A DNA stretch of 64,000 nt, from NCBI GenBank assembly GCA_013407085.1, contig JACCGJ010008729.1, forward strand, positions 43,480-107,479. Direction: 5' to 3'. Below the pieces are notes generated by a model. The model was given only the letters and a program-made list of their open reading frames with translations, ran no database searches and was not told the origin of the DNA. The translations under genes and the position numbers were made by a program. This DNA is from Atriophallophorus winterbourni (lineage: Eukaryota; Platyhelminthes; Trematoda; Plagiorchiida; Microphallidae). Shown one piece after another: positions 10,375-21,100 of the stretch. Numbering within the stretch: position 1 is the first letter of the stretch; each line of letters starts with the position of its first letter.

Positions 10375-11840
10375 CGCTGAAAATGGTGAACTACCTAATC
10401 TTGTATAGCAATTAAGAGGAGTATTCAGGGCAAAGCTTACCCCATATGCGGTCCAACCTATGCTTAAAACTTGCGACAGAACTGCAGGATATAAGTTCTT
10501 TTGGAAGCCGGTTCCAGAAATTTACCACGCTGAGGCTGAAAAGGTTTTTTCAGGGAGTCTAGTCTAAATCGCTCCTTAGCAAGTTTGAGTGGATGTTTGC
10601 GGGTGCCAAGCTCAGGTCTCAAGGCAAAGAATTTGTTCATGATAACGCCACTTAACCCCTTCAAGATCTTGAAGGTTTCAATTAAGTCACCTCTCAAACG
10701 ACGGCGCGTAAGTAAGAAAATATCTAAGGACTTTAGGCGTGCAACGTATATGGTATGGTATGAAAGCACAAGCCTAATCCAGGCGAAGCGCAGCACAGTC
10801 ACAGACTGCACTTGGGCTAAGATACTGTCAGGTTGCCCAGGCCTAGACAGATATGAGGAAGAAAAAAGAACAGGAAATGGTAGTGAGACTCCAGCCTGTT
10901 TTAGCGTGTAGCTCACTACCTCTGGACAATAAATTTAGCACGGTGTCAGCCACACAGAAAAAAGTACTGCACGATTGCACATCCGTGAATGCGTGCATCG
11001 TAAGGTTTCCCTCGCTGACCCTCAACCATGCGAGTTGCGAGACGCTGTACGCATACGAGTACTACGATGTCCTTCTTGTAGTAAGGACACCATGCCTGGA
11101 CACAATATTCTAAATGCGGCCTAACTAATGCCTTCTGAAGGGGCAGGAAAACATCGGATCTTCTGCTGGATAACACGGATCTCGGTCAAAAGAGCACTTT
11201 GCGAGCACGATGAGCTGCAGCGGCGCGTTGGTCCTCCTATTTGAAGTCAGTCCTAACTAGTACTCCCAAATCCTTAACACGCTGTATGGCGTTAACAGTG
11301 AGAAAATTACCCGACACCTGGACTGAAATCTTGTCAACCAGTGCTGACAAGAGTTAGTTCTTATTAAGGTTCATTGGGAGGTCCCACTGGTACGACCAGT
11401 TTATGACCCGCTCAAGATCGTGCATCAAGGTATCTTCATCCGTTGATCCGATGAAATTCACATCATCCGCGAAAATAAAGCATGGGCATTTCAATGCAGA
11501 GGACAAGTCATCGATGAAAATCAGGAATGGAAGAGGACCGAGAACTGACCCTTGGGGTACACCACTGATTACGTCGGTTTGATTCGACATTGTAGATCCT
11601 ACCCGAAGTCTGAATGTCCTACCTGTAAGGAAGGCCTTTATCCAAGCAAGTAGACTACCCTGTATGCCTTTTGCTGATAGCTTAATCTCAACAGAGAATA
11701 CCGACTAAGATGCTGACAGATTTTGTCACGCAATAGTTTTTCTAGTACTTTTGAGACAGTGCGAGTCAGGCTGGCAGGTCAATAGTTCCCAACAGTTGAC
11801 CTGCAACCACCCTTGTGTATTGGCACGACTATGGCTTCCG
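10375..11840 (-). pseudogene. CR1-like LINE reverse transcriptase, interrupted by R1
   Basis: Minus-strand frames show SGVPQGSVLG, the FADD box (IFADDVNF), [19 protein letters not shown] and RRRLRGDLIETFKILKGLSG. An R1 insertion at 10749-10990 splits the C-terminal part, and the two halves meet again at a 12-bp target duplication. Other frame changes occur near 11200 and 11340. The 5' part ends near 11840. Confidence 0.8.
10749..10990 (-). repeat. R1 SINE, full length, with target duplication
   Basis: 242 bp inserted in a CR1 reverse transcriptase. The target duplication GCGTGCAACGTA (10737-10748) and GCGTGCATCGTA (10991-11002) flanks it with one mismatch. The host LINE is colinear with relatives once the insert is ignored. 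Confidence 0.9.
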
Positions 11841-11859
11841 TCCACTTACTGGAAAAATA

Positions 11860-11932
11860 GCGAAAATTCGTAATGATTTTTTAACAGAGCGTGGGAAATA
11901 CAACCAAGTTGAACGTACCGCGTTCAAAAAGG
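11860..11932 (+). repeat. R6 short coding-like repeat (copy 1)
   Basis: About 70 bp shared with 32983-33055. Both copies are open in the same frame (KIRNDFLTERGKYNQVERTA here, KIRNDILSESGKYNQVERTA there). In this copy the frame stays open to 12024. I do not recognise the protein. Confidence 0.6.
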
Positions 11933-12326
11933 GGATAAACATTAGCCAAAATAAAATATCTAAGCCATCTGCTGTAGTAGTCATCGAAGATGTACTCCAA
12001 AATGGCCCACCAGTAGAATACTAGTGCGTGGAAAACTCGTTGGCAAGCGAACGCCTCTCAGGATCTCAAGGCAATACGCCAGTTCAGAGTCAATATGAAA
12101 TGAAATGACGTTTGAGGAACACATGATTTCCTTCTATTTCAAAGAAGTTGGACGAATTCTCATGCCATCAGTTTCTGGCGATTATTTAACTATGAGGTTA
12201 TGTAACTCGAATGTACCTTCTAAACATTTTCAAAGGGATAGCATAGCTTTTGAAGCCTGCATTGTTCTTACCAATAACAAACGGACCAGATTTAATAAAA
12301 ATGAATCCATAGACGGTACTATTACC
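11933..12326. other. No recognisable feature
   Basis: Contains the rest of the open frame that begins in R6 (to 12024). Otherwise nothing is identifiable. Confidence 0.35.
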
Positions 12327-12410
12327 TGACAGTAATATCGCCCACGTGCAGTCTCTGACTGTGCGGCACTTTGCCTGGACCAGGCTTGTGCTTTCATACA
12401 CACATACACT
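12327..12410 (+). repeat. R1 SINE, 3' fragment
   Basis: Only the 3' module and its CATACACACATACAC tail are present, as expected for a strongly 5'-truncated insertion. Confidence 0.8.
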
Positions 12411-12561
12411 ATTACTTTTATTTCGAATGAATATAATACATGATCCAACAACAGGAATTGAATGTCATGTAATGACTTTTATTGTGAGGTTGAAAGTTTG
12501 AACTTTCGCAAGAGAACAAAATGATTTAAATTTCTCTCGGTACAAATTGACTCAACGCCAT

Positions 12562-13170
12562 TGGTTCAGTTTAGTTCAGTTCAGTAGGCACAGGACAGAA
12601 TGGTATGGTATGAAAGCACAAGCCTGATCCAGGCAAAGTGCCGCACAGTCAGAGACTGCACGTGGGCTAAGATAGTGTTAGGTTGCCCAGGCCTAGACAG
12701 ATATGATGGGGAAATAAAAATGGTAGTGAGACTCCAGCGTGTTTCAACATGCAGCTCACTACCGTTGGCCAATCAATTTCGCACGATGTTAGCCGCACAG
12801 CACATAAATGCTGCACGATTGCACATCCGTGCACACGACAGTAAGTGGCTGACAAGCCAATCGAGCGTCCAGAATTTCTTTCAGTGGAAAGCTGCGGAGA
12901 AGCACCAACCACTGCCAAAGGATCAATCCTTTTTCTCCGTGTGGAACCTCTGATATTCGTAGGACTAGGAGAATGTAGTTGGGGAAGCACCGCGCTATAT
13001 TCGATGCACAGCCAAAAGGTAATTTTCTTTTTTCGCTGTTTGCAATCTCTGATGATCGCGGTGCCAGGCGATGTACCGGATAGTAGTAGGACAGCAACGC
13101 GCAATAATCGATGCTGGAAAAAAAGAAAAGGCAGTTTCTTCTCACCAGCACGGTGAGAGGTCAGCTGATG
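12562..13170 (+). repeat. R4 repeat interrupted by R1
   Basis: The left part (12562-12598) carries the repeated GTTCAGTT units and GCACAGGACAG. The right part resumes at 12831 with AGTAAGTGGCTGACAAGCC and ends in a perfect hairpin CTCACCAGCACGGTGAG at about 13140-13160. The right part also contains an extra internal stretch not seen in other copies. Confidence 0.75.
12599..12830 (-). repeat. R1 SINE nested in R4
   Basis: 232-bp R1 copy flanked by GCACAGGACAG (12588-12598) and GCACACGACAG (12831-12841), an 11-bp target duplication with one mismatch inside R4. Confidence 0.88.
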
Positions 13171-13269
13171 GAAAATCAAGAATAATAAGATGCTCTAAAA
13201 TTGCTACAATGAATAGCGAGCAAAATGGAGGACAACCTGAGCATGGTAATTATGGGATGTAATCAGAGA

Positions 13270-14735
13270 ATAACTTACCCCAGTCACGGTCTAAACCCTG
13301 CTTGAAAGTTGAGACGGAACTACAGGAGATAAGTTCTTCAGGGAGCTTGTTCCAGAAGTTGACCACCCTGAAGCTGAAAAAGTTTTCCTAGAATCTAGTC
13401 GACATCGTTCCTTAGCAAGCTTGAGTGCGTGTCCGCGAGTGCCCAGCTTAGGACTTAAGGTAAAGATGTCATCTGGATTAACGCCGCTTAAACCCTTTAA
13501 GATCTTAAAGGTTTCAATCAAATCACCTTTCAAACGACGACGCTTAAGAGAGAAAAGACCCAGAGCCCATAGGCGATCAGCATAACTTTTCCCACGCTGA
13601 CCCTCAATCATGCGTGTTGCTAGTCGCTGGACGCTTTCAAGTCGAATGATATCCTTCTGGTAGTGAGGACACCACGCCTGGACACAATATTCCAAATGCG
13701 GCCCGACTAACGCCTTGCAAAGTGGCAGGAACACGGGAATTCTGCTGGAAAGCACCGACTTCAACCGAAAGAGCACATTGCGTGCACGTTGCGCTGCAAC
13801 AGCGCATTGGTCGACCAGAGCAGACAAGAGTTGGCACTTATTGAGGTTCAGTGGGAGGTCCCACAGTATGGACCAGTCAATGAACTTCTCGAGGTCGTGC
13901 ATCAGAGTATCTTCATTCGTTGAGCCCATGAACTTCACGTCATTCGCGAAAATGAAGCACGGGCATTCCAAGATAGGCGATAAGTCATCGATAAAAATCA
14001 GAAAGAGCAGTGGACCTAGCACAGACCCCTGAGGTACCCCACTTATCACCTCCGTTTGGATCTAAAGGTCCTACCTGTCCGGAATGATTTTATCCAAACA
14101 AGTAAACTACCCCGTATGCCTTTTGCTATCAGCTTAGTTTCTAAAAATCTGTGGTTGACGGAATCGAAAGCCTTGCTAAACTCCAAGTAGAGCGCTTCGA
14201 CCGACTTCCCTTCATCCAACCTTTTCGTAGCAATATTGAGGAAACTCAAGAGGTTAGTCAGACAAGACCTCTCTTTCAGGAATCCATGTTGAGCTACACT
14301 AAGTAGAGAATGCTGGCAGATTTTGTCGCGTATAAGTATTTCCAATACTTTCGAGACGATGCTGGTCAGGCTGACTGGTCTATAGTTACCAAGAATCGAC
14401 CTGCAACCACCTTTGTGTATTGGTACTACTATGGCTTCTTTCCACTCACGAGGAACCATTCCCGAGTGCAAACATGAATTGAAGAGCTCACACAGTGGTT
14501 CTGCAAGCACTGGGGTGAGATTTCTCAGCATAATTAAGTGGATGTCATCCGATCCCTCAGCCTTGTTAGTGCGAACATGAATAAGAGCTCCACACAACTC
14601 CGCCTCATTAAAGTACAAATCGTCTAGTGCATGGACACCAGATGGAAAGTCAAGCAACTCAGACGGTGTGAGTGAAGAATTATCCCTTCGCTGAACGCTA
14701 CTGAAAAACTTTGAGAAGGCTGTCGCCTTAGCTAG
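13270..14735 (-). pseudogene. CR1-like LINE reverse transcriptase
   Basis: Two minus-strand frames (14801-14046 and 14049-13291), offset at about 14047, cover most of a CR1-type reverse transcriptase: SDDIHLIMLRNL, VPIHKGGCRSILGNYRPVSLTS, QHGFLKERSCLTNLL, SKAFDSVNH, SGVPQGSVLGPLLFLIFIDD, then the C-terminal GLFSLKRRRLKGDLIETFKIL. The catalytic FADD box reads FAND here (IFANDVKF), so even an intact frame would probably be inactive. A stretch equivalent to KVRDLGI is deleted after NLNKCQLLSAL. The 3' end lies near 13235-13270. Confidence 0.85.
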
Positions 14736-15253
14736 GTCCCGTGCGCCGAGACTGACCTTGACGTGGTGCAGCGCTTGCGTGCCTCGATTAGCCTTGAGCA
14801 TACTTTGTGATGGCTTCGTGGCTCTTCAGAGTTACTCATACCAGGTTGGTCAAATTGGTGAAAGCCAGACACACACAGTCCTCCTTTCCCTCGCGCATTG
14901 TAATAACCAGAAGAGGCTATGATCCGCAAGGATCCACCGGCCTCCGACTGGTTGGGATGATGTCGGAGTCCCTGCTTGGTCCTCCTCGCGAATGGCTTGT
15001 GACTGTAACCTACATTATCCGGCCCCGATTAGGTGCGATCCTTAATCTCGCTCCGCTGCCTTGCGGGTTAGGCTTTCGGTCAAAGTGCTTGAGGGGGAGG
15101 TCCCAAGATCAACTCCCCCTATTCGTGCCTGGGCAACCGTGTAGTATCACCCCACACCCAAATTGATTGGGTTGCAACTTTGTGGCACTTTAAATGATTG
15201 TGTAAAATACTATTATATATATATATCTATATATATAATATATATATATCATA
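14736..15253 (+). repeat. R2 repeat inserted in the CR1 LINE, with TA-rich tail
   Basis: About 450 bp homologous, in reverse orientation, to 39189-39665. It ends with the module GCCTGGGCAACC..GTATCACCCCACACC, a CCCAA/TTGGG hairpin and AATGATTGTGTAAAA, followed by a (TA)n stretch (15210-15250). Flanks TTAGCTAGGTC (14728-14738) and TTAGGCTAGGTC (15254-15265) look like a target duplication. Confidence 0.75.
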
Positions 15254-15265
15254 TTAGGCTAGGTC

Positions 15266-16660
15266 ACATCAGCTACTTTCCTTCCAGTTTAAGTCTCCAA
15301 TGTTTACCCTAGATTTTCCTTTAGGTTGCGCGTAACTGTAAAACCTTTTCGGGTTGGATTTAGCGCCCCTGGCTAAGGATAACTCGAACTTCTGTTTGAG
15401 CACACGCTGCATTTTGACACAAGCGTTTCGGGCGGTTCTGTAACGGACCCACGAACCAGAGGTGAGCGATAGCATATATTGCCTCCATAAGCGATCACGT
15501 TTACGAATAGAACGACGAACGCTGGGAGACCACCAGGGTGGCCGCTGGTGCTTATTCACGCATTGCAGTGGAGCATGCAGGTCTTGTAGCCCGTTAAGAA
15601 ACTTGCAAATTCTGTCCCAGTTTTCAGTTACACTAGAATCACTCGAGAACAGAAGGTGATTTTGATGACTGTAAAAGTAGGCCCCAGTCAACACGCCTAA
15701 AATTACGTCTAGGACGAGCAAGAGGTTTGTGAAAACACAACACCACTTCGAAGCCTAACATTACGTGGTCGCTTTTGCCAAGAGGGGGCAGGAACTTGAA
15801 ATTCTTGACAGCTTCTAGCTGAGACGACAGCACGATGGATGGAGTGCATCCATCGCGGAATCTAGTGGGTTCGTTCACGTGCTGATGTAATCCATGATAG
15901 TGGATCCAATCGAGAAAAGACGCGGATTGCTCGGTGAGTACCTCTGAGGGAGCTGACCAGTCCATGTCTGAAAGATTAAAATCACATAGAATGAGTACGC
16001 TTGGGGCTGATTGAAACAACCCGTCAAGCGTCTCAAGCAGTTGACTAATTTCTCGCAGGGTTGCACAGGGCGTGACGTAAACACAAGCAATCGCCAGTGC
16101 TGACTTGTAGCAAGTCAGGACACTAGTAACAACTTGAACATTTTCAATAGCGAGAGATAACCCTGGGCCCGTATTATGCAGACCATATTCAAGGAAAAGA
16201 GCCACGCCTCCGCCTCTTCTATCGCCAGGCTTATCGCATCTGATGACAAGATACTGTTCGCTGATACTAGCTGGCACAACATTAACCGCAGACAGCCAGG
16301 TCACAGACAGCGCTATAACCCTCGGGTGTAGCTCGGCTACACGAAGAGAAAGTTCAGTCCACTTATTTTTTATGCTGCACATATTAGCGTACAACACCGT
16401 GGCACTGGATACGCGCGCTTCTAAGCTCAGTCGTGCTTTGCCCTCGGTCGAAGCACCCGGGGAAGCTGCACGTTACTTAATGCAGGAGAAGCAATATCGT
16501 GTGCATCTTGCACGATGGTAATGGAACGTTGCCTAACTATTGAGCCCTCATTTATAACGTGGGAGCTGCCACTAGAAAGGCTTGACTGACTTCCTTCGCC
16601 ATTCAAGCTAAGCAGATCATCATCGTGCGCACCTGATAGCAAGATCATAAGTGATGCACA
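15266..16660 (-). pseudogene. CR1-like LINE endonuclease domain
   Basis: Minus-strand frames 16397-15639 and 15721-15269 encode an APE-type endonuclease: LYANMCSIKNK, VIALSVTWLSA, RRGGGVALFL, VLILCDFNLSDMDW, TRFRDGCTPSI and LGKSDHVML. In the family the second motif reads ALTETWL, so the catalytic Glu is Val in this copy. Frames overlap at about 15640-15720 with a shift. It is continuous with the RT at 13.27-14.73 kb once R2 is removed. Confidence 0.85.
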
Positions 16661-17034
16661 CTCCGGTACGATCGTTGTTGATGCAGTGGCGATCCACTAC
16701 AAAATCATGAGGCGCCACAGCAAACTCAAAAGAAACTTTTACGAATGCGGATAGAACTAAAATTTGTCAGGATCAGAGATAATGATTTAAATTCATCATG
16801 AATATCGATAATCTGCGGATTTATGGAATTAGTAGATAATTTAGCAGTTTTGTATACTTATTGAACTTGAACGGATTTTCTACAATTGTATCATTTGGCA
16901 TCATGAAATTAACAAATATAACGTAAATAAAGTTTGACGCATGATGCAAACGTCCCGATTTTAATCGAAATAAAACGGATGGAAGAAACACAACGAGAAT
17001 TTGTTGGCAATTTGAATTTCGCGCTACAATAAGA
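16661..17034. other. No recognisable feature
   Basis: AT-rich sequence upstream of the CR1 copy with no identifiable element. Confidence 0.4.
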
Positions 17035-17245
17035 GTAGTCAGTTCAGTATCAGTATCAGTATCAGTATCACAGGGCGATAGTCGACCAAGTCGAAACGAG
17101 TGCCCAGATTCTTTCGGAGGTGTGCTTGAAAACACCCACCACTACCAGGGTTGATTCGTAAGTAACCCAGGCGTGTGTAACTGTGAATGGAAGATGGGAG
17201 ATGTCTCATCACCGAAAGGTGAGAGAGTTATGCATGTTGCATGTC
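17035..17245 (+). repeat. R4-like repeat, divergent subfamily
   Basis: Begins with (AGTATC)n, then blocks equivalent to R4 (GAGTGCCCAGATTCTTTCGG, CACCCACCACT), and ends in a hairpin with a GAAA loop (TCACC-GAAA-GGTGA). A second copy of this subfamily lies at 34068-34235. Confidence 0.6.
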
Positions 17246-17379
17246 CAATCGAATGAAAAGACGATGGACAGCAGTTTATTTCCACAATTGCGAAAAATGA
17301 AAAAGAAACTCTTTTTGTGTTTCAAAAAATTTTTCGAATATTTTTGTGTTTTTTTATCATAAAAATGAGGGATTTAGTC

Positions 17380-17640
17380 TTAAGGGTAATGCTCCGGGAA
17401 GAGCACCTGCCACCGTTCGTCCAGCCCATGTTTGAACGCAATTACTGAAGTTGCCAAGATTAGTTCTGCGGGAAGTGAGTTCCACGCGTTCACTATACGG
17501 ATGCTAAAGAATGCGGTTCTGGATTCGAGCCAATATTCCTTTTGACGCACTTCTGCTTGCTTTAATCCCAAGCGAAGTATTTCTTTATTGTCTTGTAGTG
17601 GACCTACTTTTCCTTGTACCTCCAGCATTTTGTAATGATT
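17380..17640 (-). pseudogene. LINE reverse transcriptase C-terminal fragment
   Basis: The minus-strand frame ends with a signature common in CR1/RTE-type proteins: FFSIRIVNAWNSLPAELI, then SVIAFKHGLDERW, then a stop. The remaining element is cut off by the Gypsy LTR. Confidence 0.7.
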
Positions 17641-17981
17641 ATCCATTATTTTTGGGGGCATTTACTTCATTCGACTCAATGCTTGTACAATATACTTTTT
17701 GGCGGTCAATACAATTTCGAACTCGGATTTTGTCTTCTCCCGTGGTTGCGAAGTCTGTGTGCGCCACTTTGTGCTGGAACTGTGATTAACGGAATATCCA
17801 ACATTTTAGCGCTTTCTGCACCTTGGATTCCATTTCCTGGATTTTCCTGTGTGGATTACTTCGCTATCGTTGGACGTTACGGATCTTTATTTGGACATTT
17901 GCTCTCTTGGTCTTTCAGTGAGTTCTTTCCATTTTTGCCATTTTGTGTGTAGTGCTGGACTTATATTTCTGGTCCACTACA
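17640..17981 (+). repeat. 5' LTR, left-truncated
   Basis: Aligns with the 3' LTR (22091-22497) from about 17640 to the CCACTACA end, with scattered differences. Roughly the first 60 bases of the LTR are missing and the flank is LINE sequence. Confidence 0.85.
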
Positions 17982-18025
17982 TAATTGGTGAGCCCGACTA
18001 CCACATAATTGGTGAGCCCGTCTAC
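17982..18025 (+). promoter_or_regulatory. Primer binding site, duplicated
   Basis: Directly after the 5' LTR, ATTGGTGAGCCCGAC resembles the tRNA-Trp complement TGGTGACCCCGAC with one mismatch. The string CATAATTGGTGAGCCCG is present twice in tandem (from 17980 and 18003). The tRNA assignment relies on remembered CsRn1 biology. Confidence 0.65.
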
Positions 18026-18113
18026 TCCTGACACTGCATTTTTTTCATTTACGATAAATTCGTATTTGTAAATTTTTGGCTCATATTTTGGAATACTCAC
18101 TTAACACCCCACC

Positions 18114-21100
18114 ATGAGCGATTTTTCCATAAGTAAAGTTTCCACAATCCTACAATCACAACATATGCCATGCACATTACCAGCTTTAGTCGTTTCTAAT
18201 CTCCCTCTTTGGTTCGGCTAAATTGAAGCTATTTTTCGTATATATGGCATCACCGATGAATCTATCATGTATTCTCATGTGGTGACCCTGCTCCCTCTCG
18301 ACGTAGCTGAACAAGTCAGTGATCTCATTCATGCTATGCCTGAGGTCAAGCCATACGAAAAGCTCAAATCCGCTCTAATAGACCGAATTGGTTTTTCTGA
18401 GCAACAGAAGCTCGACGTCCTCTTTTCCAAAATGGCTCTTGGTGATAAAAAGCCATCTCAGCTTCTTCGCCAGATGAAAGAGCTACTTGGAGACAAAAGG
18501 ATTGAGGAGAGCATTTTAACACAGTTGTGGTTTAAAAACCTCCCAACTGACATTTGCCAAGTGCTTGCTGGTTTGATTACTTACGTATCATTAGACGAAC
18601 TAGCACAAGCGGCTGACAAAATGCTCGAAGCCAAAAAAGCCGACCAAATTACGGTTGATTCCGCACACATCAATTCGCCCTGTCCATGTTCGGAATTAAA
18701 AGAACAAGTCGCTGAACTAACTCTTGCGGCGAACTCTCTTTTGTCAAAATCTCCCAACCCACCTCGCTCAAAATCTAAATCTCGACCATCGGAAACCCCT
18801 GAGCGCGTATGTTGGTACCACAAGAGATATGGGGATAAAGCATCAAAATGCATCTCTCCGTGTTCAAAAACCGTCAAAATCAAGGGTCAATCAGTTACGG
18901 CGACTACTGTTCCCGGCCTACCAAACCCGAGTCGCCTATTCTATGTTACAGACAAATCGAGTGGTCTGCGCTTTCTAGTCGATACTGGCGCTGAAATTAG
19001 CGTCATACCTCCAACATCCAACACCTCCAAACCGTCGTCCTACACTCTTCAGGCGGCAAATGGCACTCGTATTAACACTTACGGCCAACGCCTGCTAACC
19101 CTCAACTTAGGACTAAGACGCAGTTTTCCCTGGGTGTTTCTCATCGCGGAGGTAAATTGCCCAATAATCGGCATCGACTTTCTGTCTCACTTCGGTCTAA
19201 CTGTCGAAGTAAAACAGCGGAGATTAGTAGACACAACAACCTCTTTACGGGTGTCAGGTATCACTACTAAAGCCATTTCCTCCGGCATCAAAGCTGTCAC
19301 TCCAGAAACTTCGACTTTTAGTGCTATACTGCATGAATTCCTATCCGTCATGCAGCCCCCACGACCGACAGACAAAGTGACACACTCCGTGAAACATCAC
19401 ATTGTCACTAGCGGACCACCAGTCTCCTTCAGACCTAGGCGACTTCACCCGTCCAAACTCAAGATCGCAAGAGCCGAATTTGATCACATGCTAGAGCTCG
19501 GGATCATCCGTCCCTCTTCCAGCTCCTGGTCGTCACCACTTCATATGGTCCCCAAGAAGACCTCAGATGACTGGAGGCCATGTGGCGACTATCGTGCTCT
19601 TAACAATCGAACGGTCCCCGACAGATATCCGGTGCCACACATTCACGATTTCTCTTTGAATCTTTGTGCCACGACGATACTTACTAAGCTTGATCTCGTC
19701 CGTGCTTATTATCACATCCCCGTAGCCGAGGAAGACATACCCAAAACGGCAGTCACAACTCCTTTCGGCTTATACGAATTCACTCGGATGCCCTTCGGCC
19801 TGAGAAACGCTGCACAAACCTTCCAACGTTTCATCGACGAAGTCTTGCGAGGCTTGCCGTTTGCCTACGCATACATCGACGACGTCTTGATTGCCAGCAA
19901 CTCTCCAGAGGAGCATGTCGAGCACATCCGTCTCGTTTTAGAGCGTTTCGTTAACTACGGGATAAAGATCAACCCAAGTAAATGCATTTTCGGCACAGAT
20001 TCACTGGACTTCCTCGGTCATCGCCTTACTCGATCTGGTATCACACCTCTTCCCGAGAAATGCCAGGCGATTTCCGACTTTCCTGTCCCAACAACGGTAA
20101 CCAGTTGCGCCGCTTTATCGGCATGATCAACTTTTACCGTCGCTTTATTCCAAACTGCGCAAAGATCATCGCACCGCTGACCGATTTGCTCGACTCCAAA
20201 TCAAAATCACTACAGCTTTCGTCAGAGGCACTTGAAGCTTTTGCCGCATCCAAAAAAGCTCTTTGCAGTGCCACAGAACTCTCATTCATTGATCCGGAAC
20301 CGACCTTTCCTTTGTCATTGACGACCGATGCCTCCAATTCGGCTGTGGGAGCTGTTTTACAACAACACCACAAGAACACAGTCCGTCCACTGGCATTTTT
20401 CTCGCAAAAGCTTAATCCGGCACAAACTCGCTACAGCACATTTGGCCGTGAATTACTTGCGATATATTTGGCCATACGGCATTTCCGTCATTTACTGGAA
20501 GGTCGTGACTTCATTATCTTTACGGATCACAAACCATTGACTTTTGCTCTGCAGTCTAAACTTGATCGTCATTCGCCACGCGAGATTCGCCACTTAGATT
20601 ACATCTCTCAGTTCTCTACCGATATTCGTTACGTCAAAGGAGATGCTAACTTGGTCGCCGATGCTTTATCAAGACCTGACATTTCTGTTTTGTCTACAGA
20701 CACACCATTTGATCTCTCCCTTTTGACTAACCATCAAGCCGAGATTGATAAAACCGAACTCGCGAAGTGTCGATCCCTGGATTTGCAGCAAATTCAGTTA
20801 CCAAACGCCGATGCCTCGTTGACGTGCGATATCTCGACAGGGAAACCTAGACCTCTTGTCCCTCTTTCTCTGCGACGTGCATTTTTGATCATTTTCATTC
20901 CATGTCTCATCCTGGAAAGCGTGCCACCGTGAGGCTAATCGCAGATCGTTTTGTTTGGCCGTCCATGAATAAGGATATACGAAATTGGGTCCAGCATTGC
21001 ATTCCTTGTCAAAAGAACAAGATATCTCGACATACCTTCACACCTTACGTTCCATTTAGGCATCCCAACTGTCGATTCTTCTCATGTGCATCTTGATCTC

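Noticed and set aside
10800..10850. R1 as a functional tRNA gene
   Set aside because: Only A- and B-box-like motifs are present; no cloverleaf with acceptor stem and anticodon arm can be drawn in any copy.
17200..17235. Possible hammerhead core in the R4-like copy (CATCACCGAAAGGTGAG)
   Set aside because: It is a simple hairpin with a GAAA loop. No CTGATGA core lies at the required position on either strand.
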